DNA of 64,000 nucleotides from Gemmatimonadota bacterium (GTDB lineage Bacteria; JAAXHH01), in NCBI GenBank assembly GCA_009841265.1, contig VXMB01000009.1, forward strand, positions 1,037,911 to 1,101,910, given 5' to 3'. The notes under the pieces are model-generated. The model searched no databases and had not been told where the DNA came from. It was given only the letters and a program-made list of their open reading frames with translations. Numbering within the stretch: the first letter of the stretch is position 1; every line of letters starts with the position of its first letter. A program made the translations under genes and the position numbers. Below, one piece after another: positions 17,121 through 26,079 of the stretch.

Positions 17121-18464
17121 TCACCCCATCACCCTGAACGGGCTGTTTCCCACACCCGGCCAGATCCGCACCACGCCCAGGGTCGCCCGGACGCCGATCC
17201 AGACCCCGGTCATCAACCAGATCCAGTCCAGGGCGTGGGGACCGGCGAGCAGTCCGGCCGCACCCGTGCCGGTGGCGAGGACCACGGCGTTCCTCAGGTA
17301 CCGGTAGTCCCCCGAGCCCCAGTGCAGCCCGTCGGTGGCGAAGGCCAGGGCGTTCAGCGGCTGTACGACGACGGCGATGATCCAGGCCGAATGAAAATAG
17401 GCTACCGCGGTCGTAGGTACGAGCAGATCGATGACGACCCCGCTCCCCATCCACAGGACGAGTCCCAGAAGACCACCCGACCACACGCTCCAGTGACACA
17501 CGATGCGCGCCACCTTCCGTGCGCTCCTGATCCGGTCACCGCCGAGGAAGTAGGCCACCAGGCTCTGGCCCGTGACGGCCAGTGCGTCCAGCACGAAGGT
17601 GCCGAACATCCAGACCTGCCTGATCGCCTGGTGAGCGGCCCCGATGTCGGCGCCCCCGTGCGTGGCCTCGCGGGTCGTCAGGAGGAGAAACAGGTTCAAA
17701 ACGCCGGTGCGTATGAAGAGATCGGCGCCGACGCGCATCAGCCGGCGGACTGCGCCGAGATTTACCTGAAAGGACCAGCCCAGTTTCCGCTTGACGATCC
17801 AGATCGACCAGGCCGCGCCGATCCAGTACGCGACGACGCTGGCCACCGCCGCGCCGGCGATACCGAGGGCAGGCACGGGTCCCGCGCCGAAAATCAGGAT
17901 CGGATCGAGCACGATATTGATGCCGTTGATGCCAAGGGCGATCCAGAGCGCCGAACGCATATCCTGAAGTCCCCGTAAGGCACCGCAGGCCGTGAGCGTA
18001 ATCAGGATGGCGGGCGCGCCGAACCAGCGCCAGAAGATGTAGTCCACGGCCCCATCGTGGATGGCACCCGACGCGCCGAGCAGCGTGGCCAGGTACGAGG
18101 TGAGTGGAACGCCGAGGACGATAATCAGCAGCCCGAAGACCGCGCTCATGTTGATACCCAGACTGCTCATGGAAACGGACCGGGACCGGTCGTTGTCGCC
18201 CTCGGCCTGGGCTACTTCGGTCTGGGTGCTGATCCCGAGGAAGTTGAAGATCCAGAATAGGCCCGAAAGCGACACGGCGCCGACTCCGAGGGCGGCCAGC
18301 GACTCCGCGCCCAGCCGCTTGATAAAGGCGGTGTCCACGAGGCCGGTAAGCGGTTCCGCGATGAGCGAGAGCAGGACGGGGAAGGAAAGCCGTACAAGCG
18401 TGGCATGGGGCCTGGTCGTAAAAGGATGGTCGGACGAGGTGCCCGCGAGCTTTGAATCGCGCAT
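17121..18464 (-). CDS. MATE-family efflux transporter (DinF-like)
   Basis: 447 residues from the ATG at 18464, which has AGGTGA five bases upstream; a longer frame to 18596 overlaps the neighbouring gene and starts with low-complexity Ser/Thr sequence. The protein has about twelve membrane segments arranged as two related halves, beginning LVRLSFPVLLSLIAEPLTGLVDTAFIKRLGAESLAALGVG, the typical MATE N-terminal helices (PLTGLVDTAFIKRLG). It would export drugs or metabolites against a Na+ or H+ gradient. DinF-like members often lie next to DNA-damage genes, but here it follows a D-amino-acid oxidoreductase on the same strand with 58 bases between. Confidence 0.9.
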   Translation of the reverse strand: MRDSKLAGTSSDHPFTTRPHATLVRLSFPVLLSLIAEPLTGLVDTAFIKRLGAESLAALGVGAVSLSGLFWIFNFLGISTQTEVAQAEGDNDRSRSVSMSSLGINMSAVFGLLIIVLGVPLTSYLATLLGASGAIHDGAVDYIFWRWFGAPAILITLTACGALRGLQDMRSALWIALGINGINIVLDPILIFGAGPVPALGIAGAAVASVVAYWIGAAWSIWIVKRKLGWSFQVNLGAVRRLMRVGADLFIRTGVLNLFLLLTTREATHGGADIGAAHQAIRQVWMFGTFVLDALAVTGQSLVAYFLGGDRIRSARKVARIVCHWSVWSGGLLGLVLWMGSGVVIDLLVPTTAVAYFHSAWIIAVVVQPLNALAFATDGLHWGSGDYRYLRNAVVLATGTGAAGLLAGPHALDWIWLMTGVWIGVRATLGVVRIWPGVGNSPFRVMG

Positions 18465-18489
18465 ATTCACCTGGGCGGCGTGCTGAATC

Positions 18490-18523
18490 GGCGTACTGAA
18501 TCGGCGTACTTTATTGGCGTACT
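18490..18523 (-). repeat. Three-copy 13-bp-period repeat overlapping the end of the oxidoreductase gene
   Basis: The 8-mer GGCGTACT (plus strand) occurs at 18490-18497, 18503-18510 and 18516-18523, exactly 13 bases apart. The last copy runs into the stop codon of the D-amino-acid dehydrogenase-like gene, so the array is a short duplication of that gene's 3' end into the gap before the MATE gene. Confidence 0.8.
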
Positions 18524-19791
18524 CAGGCGGCGAAACGGTCCACCGCGAGGAGATCGAGGTCGATATCGAAGTCGAGGTCGGCCCGCTCGCCGGCAATGAT
18601 CCGGCAGACCAGCTTCCCGGTCACCGGACCGAGGGATACCCCGATCATGGCATGGCCCGCCGCCACGACCAGGTTGCGGACGTCCGGGACCCGGCCCAGA
18701 AAGGGCAGTCCGTCGGGCGTGCAGGGACGCAGCCCGCACCAGGTCTCCAGGATCTCATGGGATCCGATATCGAAGGACGGCAGATATCTGGGAACGGCAT
18801 TGAGAATGGCGGAAACGCGCCGGTGGTTTATAGAATGATCCATGCCGGCCAGCTCCAGGGTGCCTCCGATACGCAGCGTGTCGCCCATGGGCGTAACGGC
18901 CACCCGGGATTCCGACAGCATGAAGGGCATTTCCGGCCAGCCGGACGGCCGCCTCAGGGTAACGCTGTACCCCTTGGCCGGCTGAATGGGCAGCGGAACA
19001 CCAGCGAGTTTACCGAGTGCGGCGGACCAGGAACCCGCCGTGAGCACCACCTCTCCCGCCGCGATATCCCCCCGGGTCGTGTGAGTAGTTGTGATGCGTT
19101 CGTTGTCTTTTGTGAAACCCCTTACTTCCGTCTGGGTAAGCACCTTCACGCCGAGCCGCTCCAGGTAGTCCGCCAACGACCGCACAAACTTGCCTGGCGT
19201 CAGATGAGCGTCCTGCCTGAAATGCAGGCCGCCCAACGCATTCAGCTCCAGCCCCGGTAACGCCTCGGCCAGTCCGTCCGGGGAAAGAGCGTCGATCTCC
19301 AGACCGTAGGAGGAGAGGAGATGTAGTTCCTCTTCCCCTTCCTCCAGACCATCCTGCGTTCGATACACGGCCAACACGCCTCGCTGATGGTAGTCGAAAT
19401 CCACCCCGTCCAGACCGTTTAGTTCATCGAAGAGCGTAAGGCTGCGCAGGCTCATGTCCCGGATCAGCGGTATGGCCCTGCGTATCCGGCCTTCGCTACT
19501 CGCCCTCCAGAAGGCCCAGAGCCAGCGAATCAGCGACGGATCCAGCCGCGGCTTGATGTAGAAGGGGCTGTCCGGCCTGAACATCCACTTCAGGCCCTGG
19601 GACACGACGCCCGGCGCCGCGAGCGGCACGCTGTGGCTGGGCACGACGAGGCCCATGTTGCCGTGGGAAGCGCCGGACCCGATCTCCCCGCGGTCCACGA
19701 GGGTGACCTCGTACCCTGCCTCACGCAGGTAGTACGCGGCGCATACCCCCACCGCGCCGCCTCCGATGATCAGTACGTCGGTCTTGTCCAT
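18523..19791 (-). CDS. FAD-dependent D-amino-acid dehydrogenase/oxidase family protein (DadA-like)
   Basis: 422 residues. The dinucleotide-binding motif DVLIIGGGAVGVCAAYYL and the following VTLVDRGEIGSGAS are at the N terminus; the DAO-family C-terminal motif WCGLRPCTPDGLPFLG and GHAMIGVSLGPVTGKL close the flavin site. The family oxidises D-amino acids or secondary amines to imino or keto acids. It lies upstream of a MATE transporter and downstream of a peptide-binding lipoprotein and an M19 dipeptidase-like gene, all on the minus strand, so the group may take up and degrade peptides or D-amino-acid products. The start has no strong ribosome site, but the glycine-rich motif begins where expected. 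Confidence 0.9.
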   Translation of the reverse strand: MDKTDVLIIGGGAVGVCAAYYLREAGYEVTLVDRGEIGSGASHGNMGLVVPSHSVPLAAPGVVSQGLKWMFRPDSPFYIKPRLDPSLIRWLWAFWRASSEGRIRRAIPLIRDMSLRSLTLFDELNGLDGVDFDYHQRGVLAVYRTQDGLEEGEEELHLLSSYGLEIDALSPDGLAEALPGLELNALGGLHFRQDAHLTPGKFVRSLADYLERLGVKVLTQTEVRGFTKDNERITTTHTTRGDIAAGEVVLTAGSWSAALGKLAGVPLPIQPAKGYSVTLRRPSGWPEMPFMLSESRVAVTPMGDTLRIGGTLELAGMDHSINHRRVSAILNAVPRYLPSFDIGSHEILETWCGLRPCTPDGLPFLGRVPDVRNLVVAAGHAMIGVSLGPVTGKLVCRIIAGERADLDFDIDLDLLAVDRFAA

Positions 19792-19882
19792 AAGGAAATC
19801 GGATGGTCAAAGTGGCGGATGGCCAAGGCGAATAAGTGGCGACACGAAACACGACGGGCATCCCCGTGAATCTCGCGGCAAT

Positions 19883-21643
19883 TCAGTGGCGGGCGATGTA
19901 CATTTCCGTGAAGTTCACGGTCTGTATCGATATGATCGGCACCACGCGGCCTTCACGGTCCTGCTTGACGCCCCGGAGATAGGGTTTTCGCAACTCCGTG
20001 ATCACCGGATGGAAGAGAAAGACGGCGCCCGCCTCTTCCGCCATGATGCGCTCGGCCCGGGCGTACAGGTCGTAGCGGACCGCGGGGTCCATATGGGTAT
20101 TGGCCCGGTCGAGCAGGTCGTCGAACTCCGCGTGCAGCCAGTCATGGCGGGCGTAACCCCTGGGCTGGGACCGCCAGAGGAGGCCGAGCATGTTGGACGG
20201 ATCGGGGTAGTCGTAGACGAAGACCAGCATGCCCATGGGGATCTGCCACTGGAACAGGTTCTCGTTGAAGACGTTGCGCTGCTGGTACCTGATTTCCAGT
20301 TCGATGCCCAGCGTCTCCCGGAGCATGGCCTGCACCGCTTCGCCCGCGATGCGGTTGATGCCCGTATCGGCCACCCGCAGCCATAGTTCCGTGCGGGGGA
20401 AGCCCCGGCCTTCCGGATAGCCGGCTTCCGCCATCAGCCGCCGCGCCTCGTCGGGATCGTAGGTCTGGAACGCCTTGAACTGATCTGCCGAATACCCCGG
20501 GAAGCCGGGCGGGAGCATGGAGTACGCAGGGATGGCGAGGTCGTTGAGGACGGTCGTGCTGAGCGTAGACCGGTCGATCGCACGGGCGATGGCCTGCCTT
20601 ACCCGGGCGTCGTCGAAGGGCGGCTGCCGGGTCTGGAAGAACAGGTACCACGTGGTGAACTCGGGCATCCGGTGAATCTCCTGCGCGAGCCTTTCGTCCT
20701 GGCGCACCCGTTCGTAGTCGATGGGGTCCAGCCGGTAGGCGTCGATTTCACCGTTCTCGTAGGGCAGGGTGCCCGGACGCTGTGCGCCGATGAACTTGAC
20801 GATGATCTCCTCGAGCAGCGCCTTGTGCGGACCGTTGTAGTTCGGATCCAGCGTGAACTTCATGTCGGAACCTGTGTTCCACTCAGCCAGCCGATACGTG
20901 AAGTTGGACACGCAGTGTTCCGGCTCCGTCCATTCCGCGCCGAAACGCTCCACCTGCCACCGCGGCACGGGCGACGACGTGATGAATGAAACGATATAGG
21001 GCAGGTAGGGGCAGGGTCCCTCGGTCTCTATCTGGAAGGTCAGATCGTCCACCGCGCGGATACCCACCTGCTCCACGTCCGTCAGTTCACCCTGGTTGAA
21101 GGCCCGCCCGTTCTTGATCACGTAGTAGAGAAAGGCGTAGATGTTTCCGCTGGCCGGATCCAGCATGCGGCGGAAGGAGTACTCGAAGTCTTGAGCCGTA
21201 ACGTCCCTGCCGTCGCTCCACCGCGCGCCTTCCCGGAGATGGAAGGTCCATGTCCGGCCGTCCTCCGAAGACTCCCACCGGTCCGCCGCGGCAGGCACCA
21301 GTTCGTTGTTCTCGTCCAGCAGCACCAGCCGCTCGAAGGCGAAGTACGTGCCGTCGGCCTCGTAGGCCGCCACGCTGATGTCCAGCGTGGACGGCTCGCG
21401 GAACATGTATCGGAAGCGCTGCTGTTCCGGCGGGGCCGCGTCGTCCGGCAGCTGGCGGCCTATGGAATTTACCCAGGCCTGGCTGTCAGACCGGGAACCG
21501 TTTTCGTCGCCGGCGCAACCGCTCAGGCACAGGATCGCCAAGGCCAGCAGCATGCAGCCGGAAGCCACGGGCAGCAGGGGTTCTCGACGTCGCACCAGCG
21601 CCTTGGATCCGCGACGCCTCCTGTTTCGGATGTATGTGTCCAT
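19883..21643 (-). CDS. ABC-type peptide (OppA-like) substrate-binding lipoprotein
   Basis: 586-residue extracytoplasmic solute-binding protein family 5. The N terminus is basic (RNRRRRGSKALVRRR) followed by a hydrophobic stretch and lipobox LCLSGC with Cys43, so it is a lipoprotein. Family marks include EPSTLDISVAAYEADG, the segment WTFHLREGARWSDGRDVTAQDFEYSFRRMLDP-type region, and VRQAIARAIDRSTL. It would bind oligopeptides or similar ligands for an ABC importer, but no permease or ATPase genes are nearby, so the importer is elsewhere or the protein works alone. The minus-strand gene lies between an M19-like gene and the D-amino-acid oxidoreductase. Confidence 0.92.
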   Translation of the reverse strand: MDTYIRNRRRRGSKALVRRREPLLPVASGCMLLALAILCLSGCAGDENGSRSDSQAWVNSIGRQLPDDAAPPEQQRFRYMFREPSTLDISVAAYEADGTYFAFERLVLLDENNELVPAAADRWESSEDGRTWTFHLREGARWSDGRDVTAQDFEYSFRRMLDPASGNIYAFLYYVIKNGRAFNQGELTDVEQVGIRAVDDLTFQIETEGPCPYLPYIVSFITSSPVPRWQVERFGAEWTEPEHCVSNFTYRLAEWNTGSDMKFTLDPNYNGPHKALLEEIIVKFIGAQRPGTLPYENGEIDAYRLDPIDYERVRQDERLAQEIHRMPEFTTWYLFFQTRQPPFDDARVRQAIARAIDRSTLSTTVLNDLAIPAYSMLPPGFPGYSADQFKAFQTYDPDEARRLMAEAGYPEGRGFPRTELWLRVADTGINRIAGEAVQAMLRETLGIELEIRYQQRNVFNENLFQWQIPMGMLVFVYDYPDPSNMLGLLWRSQPRGYARHDWLHAEFDDLLDRANTHMDPAVRYDLYARAERIMAEEAGAVFLFHPVITELRKPYLRGVKQDREGRVVPIISIQTVNFTEMYIARH

Positions 21644-21667
21644 TGCGGGAACCTCGTCCTTGTATCG

Positions 21668-22759
21668 TCAGCCGTTCTTCGGCAGGTGGTCCGTATAGAA
21701 TCGCACCCAGTTCCGATACATGATCTTCTCGATATCATCCCGGGCGTAGCCCCGGTCTTCAAGTATGGGGGCCAGCAACTGGTAATCCGCGATGGAATCG
21801 ACTTCGCAAGGGGCTCCGTCAATGCCGCCCTGCCCGTCGGTATCGCCGCCGATCGCCGCATGGCCGGAATTGCCAGCCAGCTGGCACACGTGATCGATAT
21901 GATCGGCCACGTGGTTCAGCGTAATGTCCTCGCGCCGGTAGTGGTCCCGGCGGTTGAATCTCCCGGTGTCCGCCCAGTCGAGGGTGTACCACGGACAGAG
22001 CATCCAGGTATCCATGGACGCGCCGATGACGCCGCCCCGTTCGATGACGATCCGAAGTTGCTCGTCGGAGAACTGGCGCTGGCCGGGCACGAGGGCGCGG
22101 CAGTTCTGGTGGCTGGCCAGCACCGGTCCCTCATACCGATCCACGGCCTCGAAGAAACTCTCGTCCGAAATGTGGGTGAGGTCGAGCAACATGCCACAGG
22201 CGGACATCTCCCGCAGCAGGTCTCCCGCGGGCGCGAACAGGCCGCCCTCCGAACCCGTGCCATGGGCGTAGGTGCTCGGGCCGTAGTGGGTCAGGCTTAC
22301 CACGCGGACGCCGTATTCGAACCATTCGTGTACCTGGTCCGGCCTGAGGATGGGATCGGCGCCTTCCATGCCGAGGATGAATCCCACGGGCAGCTCAGCG
22401 GTATCCTCCGCCTGCTCCCAGCCTTCCATATGGCGGGCCAGGGCTTGCCCGTGCGTGAGTACGACGCCTTCCCCCTGTTCCGCCAGCATATGGTAGTAGG
22501 CTACCTGGCCGCGGGCCGCCCCATACACCGCCGCGCTCCCGCGGAGACCGGACAGTATGCTGTTTTCCCGTTTTCGACGTACGCAGAACTTCATGAGCGC
22601 AGCCGCCACCCGGCCCCGCCGCATCTCGGGCAGGCACGCGAAGGCCACGTTGCCCGAATCTCCATCGGCCGCACGCATCTCGGCCAGGGGCAGTGTAAGG
22701 TCCCGGTTGAGCTCTACGCCGCCGTATGCCATGGGATAGTCACCGTCGAAGATGAGCAT
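21668..22759 (-). CDS. Membrane dipeptidase-like protein (peptidase M19 family) with altered metal motif
   Basis: About 363 residues from the internal ATG at 22759 (a frame open to 22804 adds 15 residues). The barrel carries LGMEGADPI (metal-bridging Glu), LLDLTHISDESF (His), VLASHQNCRAL (His) and GGDTDGQGG near the end, as in renal dipeptidase-like enzymes. The N-terminal HxD metal motif is not kept: where the family has DGHxDL, this protein has FDGDYPMAY, so both the His and the following Asp are changed. It may have an altered metal site or a different substrate. It lies 24 bases upstream of the peptide-binding lipoprotein gene, suggesting peptide use. Confidence 0.85.
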   Translation of the reverse strand: MLIFDGDYPMAYGGVELNRDLTLPLAEMRAADGDSGNVAFACLPEMRRGRVAAALMKFCVRRKRENSILSGLRGSAAVYGAARGQVAYYHMLAEQGEGVVLTHGQALARHMEGWEQAEDTAELPVGFILGMEGADPILRPDQVHEWFEYGVRVVSLTHYGPSTYAHGTGSEGGLFAPAGDLLREMSACGMLLDLTHISDESFFEAVDRYEGPVLASHQNCRALVPGQRQFSDEQLRIVIERGGVIGASMDTWMLCPWYTLDWADTGRFNRRDHYRREDITLNHVADHIDHVCQLAGNSGHAAIGGDTDGQGGIDGAPCEVDSIADYQLLAPILEDRGYARDDIEKIMYRNWVRFYTDHLPKNG

Positions 22760-22843
22760 GGGAAAACGATACCGGGCGGCCCGTGGGGTGTCAATACAAT
22801 TCACCCCGGTATTCCGTTTTGAATCGTGCCGGCCGCCTGTCCT

Positions 22844-22871
22844 TGCGTTTGCTTCGTCAAGAACGTATAAT
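22844..22871 (+). promoter_or_regulatory. Sigma70-like promoter for the alcohol dehydrogenase pair
   Basis: TTGCGT followed after about 17 bases by a perfect TATAAT (22866-22871), about 100 bases upstream of the first of two zinc alcohol dehydrogenase genes and divergent from the M19 gene. No other strong promoter is seen in this gap. Confidence 0.5.
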
Positions 22872-22970
22872 AGGCGTCCGTGAAACTTGTTTCGTAGTCA
22901 ATACGTCTTACCTGATAAGGCGTTTACGTTCACGTTGAACGTACCCACAAAGCTACGGATACCTATCCCT

Positions 22971-23999
22971 ATGCGCGCGTGTGTGCTGGTTGAACCGGGA
23001 CGGATCGAAACCCGCGACGATGTCGATCTGCCGGTCGCGGGACCGACCGACGTGGTCGTGCGGGTGGAATCCGCCCTGACCTGCGGGACCGATCTCAAGG
23101 CATACCGGAGAGGTCATCACCTCATGCCGCCGCCGACCCTGTTCGGCCACGAGTTCTCGGGAGTTGTTTTCGACAAAGGGAATAAGGTGGACCGTTACGC
23201 CATCGGGCAGCCCGTCATGTCGGTACATACGGCGCCCTGTGGAAAATGCGTCTACTGCGGCAGATCGCTTCAGAACCTGTGTCCGCACCTGACCAAGACA
23301 ATGGCGCTGGGCGCATACGCCGAGTACCTTAGGGTGCCCGGCACGGTGGTCGACGTGAACATGTACCCCAGGCCCGATGAACTGGGATATCGCGAGGCCG
23401 CCATGCTGGAGCCCCTGTCCTGCGTGACCTACTGCATCAGCCAGGCGCTGGCGACGCGCCCTGAAACCGCGGTCGTGATCGGCGCCGGCGCCATCGGGTT
23501 GCTGCATGTCATGGTGCTGAAGGAAATGGGTGTCGGGCAGGTCATCGTTTCGGGGCGACACGAATACCGGCTCGAAATGGCGAAGGTGGTGGGGGCGGAC
23601 CTCGTCATCGACAGCGACAGCGAGCATGCCACGGAAGCCGTGTTGGACGCCACCGGGGGCCACGGGTCGCCCATCGTCTTCGAGTGCACGGGATTGCCCG
23701 CGGTCTGGGAAGAATCCGTAACCATGGTCAGCAGGGGCGGATGCGTCATCCTCTTCGGCGGATGCCCGGGCGGCACGAAGGTCACGTACGATACGGCCCG
23801 CCTGCACTACGACCAGATCACGCTCAAGGGCATCTTTCATTTCACGCCCGAGGCGGTCCGGAGCGCCTACGACCTGCTCGCGGACGGGCGGCTCGACGTT
23901 ACGCCCCTGATTACGGGAGACCGCACGCTGGAGGAAGTGCCGGAGACCTTCAGGACCTTCCGTGGTAAGGATACGCTGAAGTACGCGATCATACCCTGA
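22971..23999 (+). CDS. Zinc-dependent medium-chain alcohol/sorbitol dehydrogenase
   Basis: 342 residues from ATG 22971 (the frame is open upstream to 22887 but without family sequence). The catalytic zinc site shows in ESALTCGTDLKAY and LFGHEFSG; the structural zinc Cys cluster in PCGKCVYCGRSLQNLC; the NAD(P) site in VVIGAGAIGLLHVMVL; and the binding-site segment EPLSCVTYC. This is the sorbitol/threonine dehydrogenase branch that oxidises a secondary alcohol of a sugar or polyol. It is followed 20 bases later by a second family member on the same strand, so the two form one operon behind the promoter at 22844-22871. Confidence 0.92.
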   Translation: MRACVLVEPGRIETRDDVDLPVAGPTDVVVRVESALTCGTDLKAYRRGHHLMPPPTLFGHEFSGVVFDKGNKVDRYAIGQPVMSVHTAPCGKCVYCGRSLQNLCPHLTKTMALGAYAEYLRVPGTVVDVNMYPRPDELGYREAAMLEPLSCVTYCISQALATRPETAVVIGAGAIGLLHVMVLKEMGVGQVIVSGRHEYRLEMAKVVGADLVIDSDSEHATEAVLDATGGHGSPIVFECTGLPAVWEESVTMVSRGGCVILFGGCPGGTKVTYDTARLHYDQITLKGIFHFTPEAVRSAYDLLADGRLDVTPLITGDRTLEEVPETFRTFRGKDTLKYAIIP

Positions 24000-24019
24000 T
24001 CCCGGCGGGGGTGCCTTCC

Positions 24020-25048
24020 ATGAAAGCCGCAAAAGTCTACGATATCGACGATATCCGGATCGAGGAGATGGATACGCCGGCCATCACGGCGCGCGACGCC
24101 CTGGTGAAGATGCGCAGTTGCGGGATCTGCAGCGGGGATGTCACGCCCTGGTACATTCGGCGAAAGGCGCCCATCGTCATCGGGCACGAGCCGACCGGTG
24201 TCGTGGAGGCCGTGGGCGACGAGGTCGAAGGGCTCTCCGTGGGGGACCGCGTATTCATTCACCACCACGCGCCCTGCTTCCGGTGCCGCCACTGCCGTCG
24301 CGGCAACTTCACCATGTGCGCCACCTGGAAGAAAACGCGGCTCGACCCGGGAGGCGCGGCCGAATACGTGCGGGTACCCGAGATCAACCTCCGCTACGAC
24401 ACCCTGGTCCTGCCCGAATCGGTTTCCTTCGACGACGGCGCGCTGATCGAGCCCGTAGCCTGCTCGGTCAAGGCGGTGGAACGCGCCCGTGTCCGTCCGG
24501 GGGACATCGTGCTCGTCATCGGACTGGGCTTCATGGGCGTCCTGAACGGAATCGTGGCCCGGCACTACGGCGCCAGGACGGTCATCGGAGCCGACCGGGT
24601 ACCCTACCGGCTGAACAAGGCGCTCGAACTCGGCATGGACCACGTGGTGGACGTACGGGAACACGATCCGGCGGAGGCGGTGCGCGAACTGACGGGCGGC
24701 GTGATGGCCGACGCGGTGATCGTCGGTCCCGGCAGCATCGCGGCGATGGAGACCGGACTGGCGTGCGTGGGCAAGGGCGGGATCGTGCTCCTCTTCATGT
24801 CTTCGCCGGAGGAGGATGTGCTTGCTTTCCGGCCCTATGACCTGTACTTTAATGACGTATCGATCGTATGCAGTTATTCCTGCGGGCCTCACGATACCCG
24901 CATGGCGCTGGACCTTATCGAGGCCGGTGTGGTAACTTCCGACCAGGTCGTTACGCACCGCTTTCCTTTATCGGAGACACGGCGGGGCATGGAGGTCACC
25001 GCCGCCGCAAAGGATTCCCTGAAAGTGTTGATTCACATCAACGCGTGA
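24020..25048 (+). CDS. Second zinc-dependent medium-chain alcohol/sorbitol dehydrogenase
   Basis: 342 residues; ATG 24020 is chosen over an in-frame GTG at 24011 because the family N terminus MKAAKVYD starts here. Catalytic zinc motifs are MRSCGICSGDVTPW and IGHEPTGVVEAVGDEV, the structural zinc cluster is CFRCRHCRRGNFTMC, and the cofactor motif is LVIGLGFMGVLNGIV. It differs enough from its upstream neighbour to be an old duplication or separate recruitment. Together the two could catalyse successive or opposite oxidations of a polyol. The gene's 3' end is partly duplicated just past the stop (25051-25065). Confidence 0.92.
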   Translation: MKAAKVYDIDDIRIEEMDTPAITARDALVKMRSCGICSGDVTPWYIRRKAPIVIGHEPTGVVEAVGDEVEGLSVGDRVFIHHHAPCFRCRHCRRGNFTMCATWKKTRLDPGGAAEYVRVPEINLRYDTLVLPESVSFDDGALIEPVACSVKAVERARVRPGDIVLVIGLGFMGVLNGIVARHYGARTVIGADRVPYRLNKALELGMDHVVDVREHDPAEAVRELTGGVMADAVIVGPGSIAAMETGLACVGKGGIVLLFMSSPEEDVLAFRPYDLYFNDVSIVCSYSCGPHDTRMALDLIEAGVVTSDQVVTHRFPLSETRRGMEVTAAAKDSLKVLIHINA

Positions 25049-25113
25049 GCATCACGTCAACGCGTATTCCGGTCGGTTGGCCCCATCCGGCCAGTCCGGT
25101 CAGTCCGGCCAGT
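25032..25113 (+). repeat. Post-stop duplication and 9-bp microrepeats
   Basis: TTCACATCAACGCGT (25032-25046, ending in the stop codon's first base) recurs as ATCACGTCAACGCGT (25051-25065), 13 of 15 identical. Further on, CCGGCCAGT, CCGGTCAGT and CCGGCCAGT lie head to tail at 25087-25113. Both arrays are in the 99 bases before the prohibitin gene. Confidence 0.75.
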
Positions 25114-25147
25114 CGAGCCGGTCCACCAAGTAGAAGGAGGAGTAGAA

Positions 25148-25969
25148 ATGTCTGAGTATGATATCCGGGAGCAGCTTCCCGGCAGCAATATCCCGTATCT
25201 GAAAATCGCCATCGGTATCGTCGTGCTGCTGGTACTGTACAATTCTTACGCAGTGATCGGCGCCGGCGAACGCGGGGTGGTATTCAGCAAGGTTGGCGGC
25301 ATACAGGACCGGATCCTCGACGAAGGAATAAGGTTCAAGACGCCCTTTATCGAGGACGTGATTCCCGTCGATGTGAAAATCAAGAAGGCGGAGACCGCCG
25401 CCACGGCCTCTACCAAGGACCTGCAGACGGTTTCGTCCACGATCGCGTTGAACTACCATGTAGATCCTGGTCGGGTAAACACGGTCTACCAGGAAATCGG
25501 TATTTTCTACAAAGAACGCGTCATCGATCCCGCCGTCCAGGAAGCCGTCAAGGCGGTGTCCGCACAGTACACCGCGGAGGAATTGATTACGCGCCGCGCG
25601 GACGTCAAGGATGAGATCAAGGCTTCCCTCACGCAACGGCTCCTGAACTTCAACATGATCGTGGACGAGTTCAACATCGTCGACTTTGCTTTTTCCAACA
25701 ACTTCAACACGGCGATCGAAGCCAAGCAGATGGCCGAGCAGCAGGCCCTGAAGGCCCAGCGCGACCTGGAGCGAATACGCATTGAAGCAGAGCAGAGGAT
25801 CGCAACGGCAACGGCTGAGGCCGAGTCCCAACGGTTGCAGCGCGCCACGATCACGCCGACCCTGCTGCAGTTGCGGGCGATCGAGAAATGGGACGGCCAT
25901 TTTCCCCAGGTCATCGGACAGGCCATGCCCTTCATCGATCTGAAGACGCTGGGTCCCCAGACCAGGTAG
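25148..25969 (+). CDS. Prohibitin/SPFH (band 7) family membrane protein
   Basis: 273 residues. One N-terminal membrane segment (IAIGIVVLLVLYNSYAVI) is followed at once by the SPFH domain start VIGAGERGVVFSKVGG, the core GIRFKTPFIEDVIPVDVKIKK, and a long helical region rich in Ala, Glu and Gln (ALKAQRDLERIRIEAEQR) that forms oligomer-building coiled coils, ending in PFIDLKTLG. Prohibitin-like proteins form ring complexes at the membrane that organise proteases or lipid domains. AAGGAGGAG precedes the ATG by seven bases. It stands between dehydrogenase and RraA genes with no clear functional link. Confidence 0.92.
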   Translation: MSEYDIREQLPGSNIPYLKIAIGIVVLLVLYNSYAVIGAGERGVVFSKVGGIQDRILDEGIRFKTPFIEDVIPVDVKIKKAETAATASTKDLQTVSSTIALNYHVDPGRVNTVYQEIGIFYKERVIDPAVQEAVKAVSAQYTAEELITRRADVKDEIKASLTQRLLNFNMIVDEFNIVDFAFSNNFNTAIEAKQMAEQQALKAQRDLERIRIEAEQRIATATAEAESQRLQRATITPTLLQLRAIEKWDGHFPQVIGQAMPFIDLKTLGPQTR

Positions 25970-26079
25970 GTCGGCAGGGACGCGTCGGCGCAGACTAGTG
26001 ACTGGCCGCGCAAGCGTACGACGTTCAAATACGGTTTGATTACCGGACCCCGCAGGCGACAAGGAGACAGGAGCTATAC

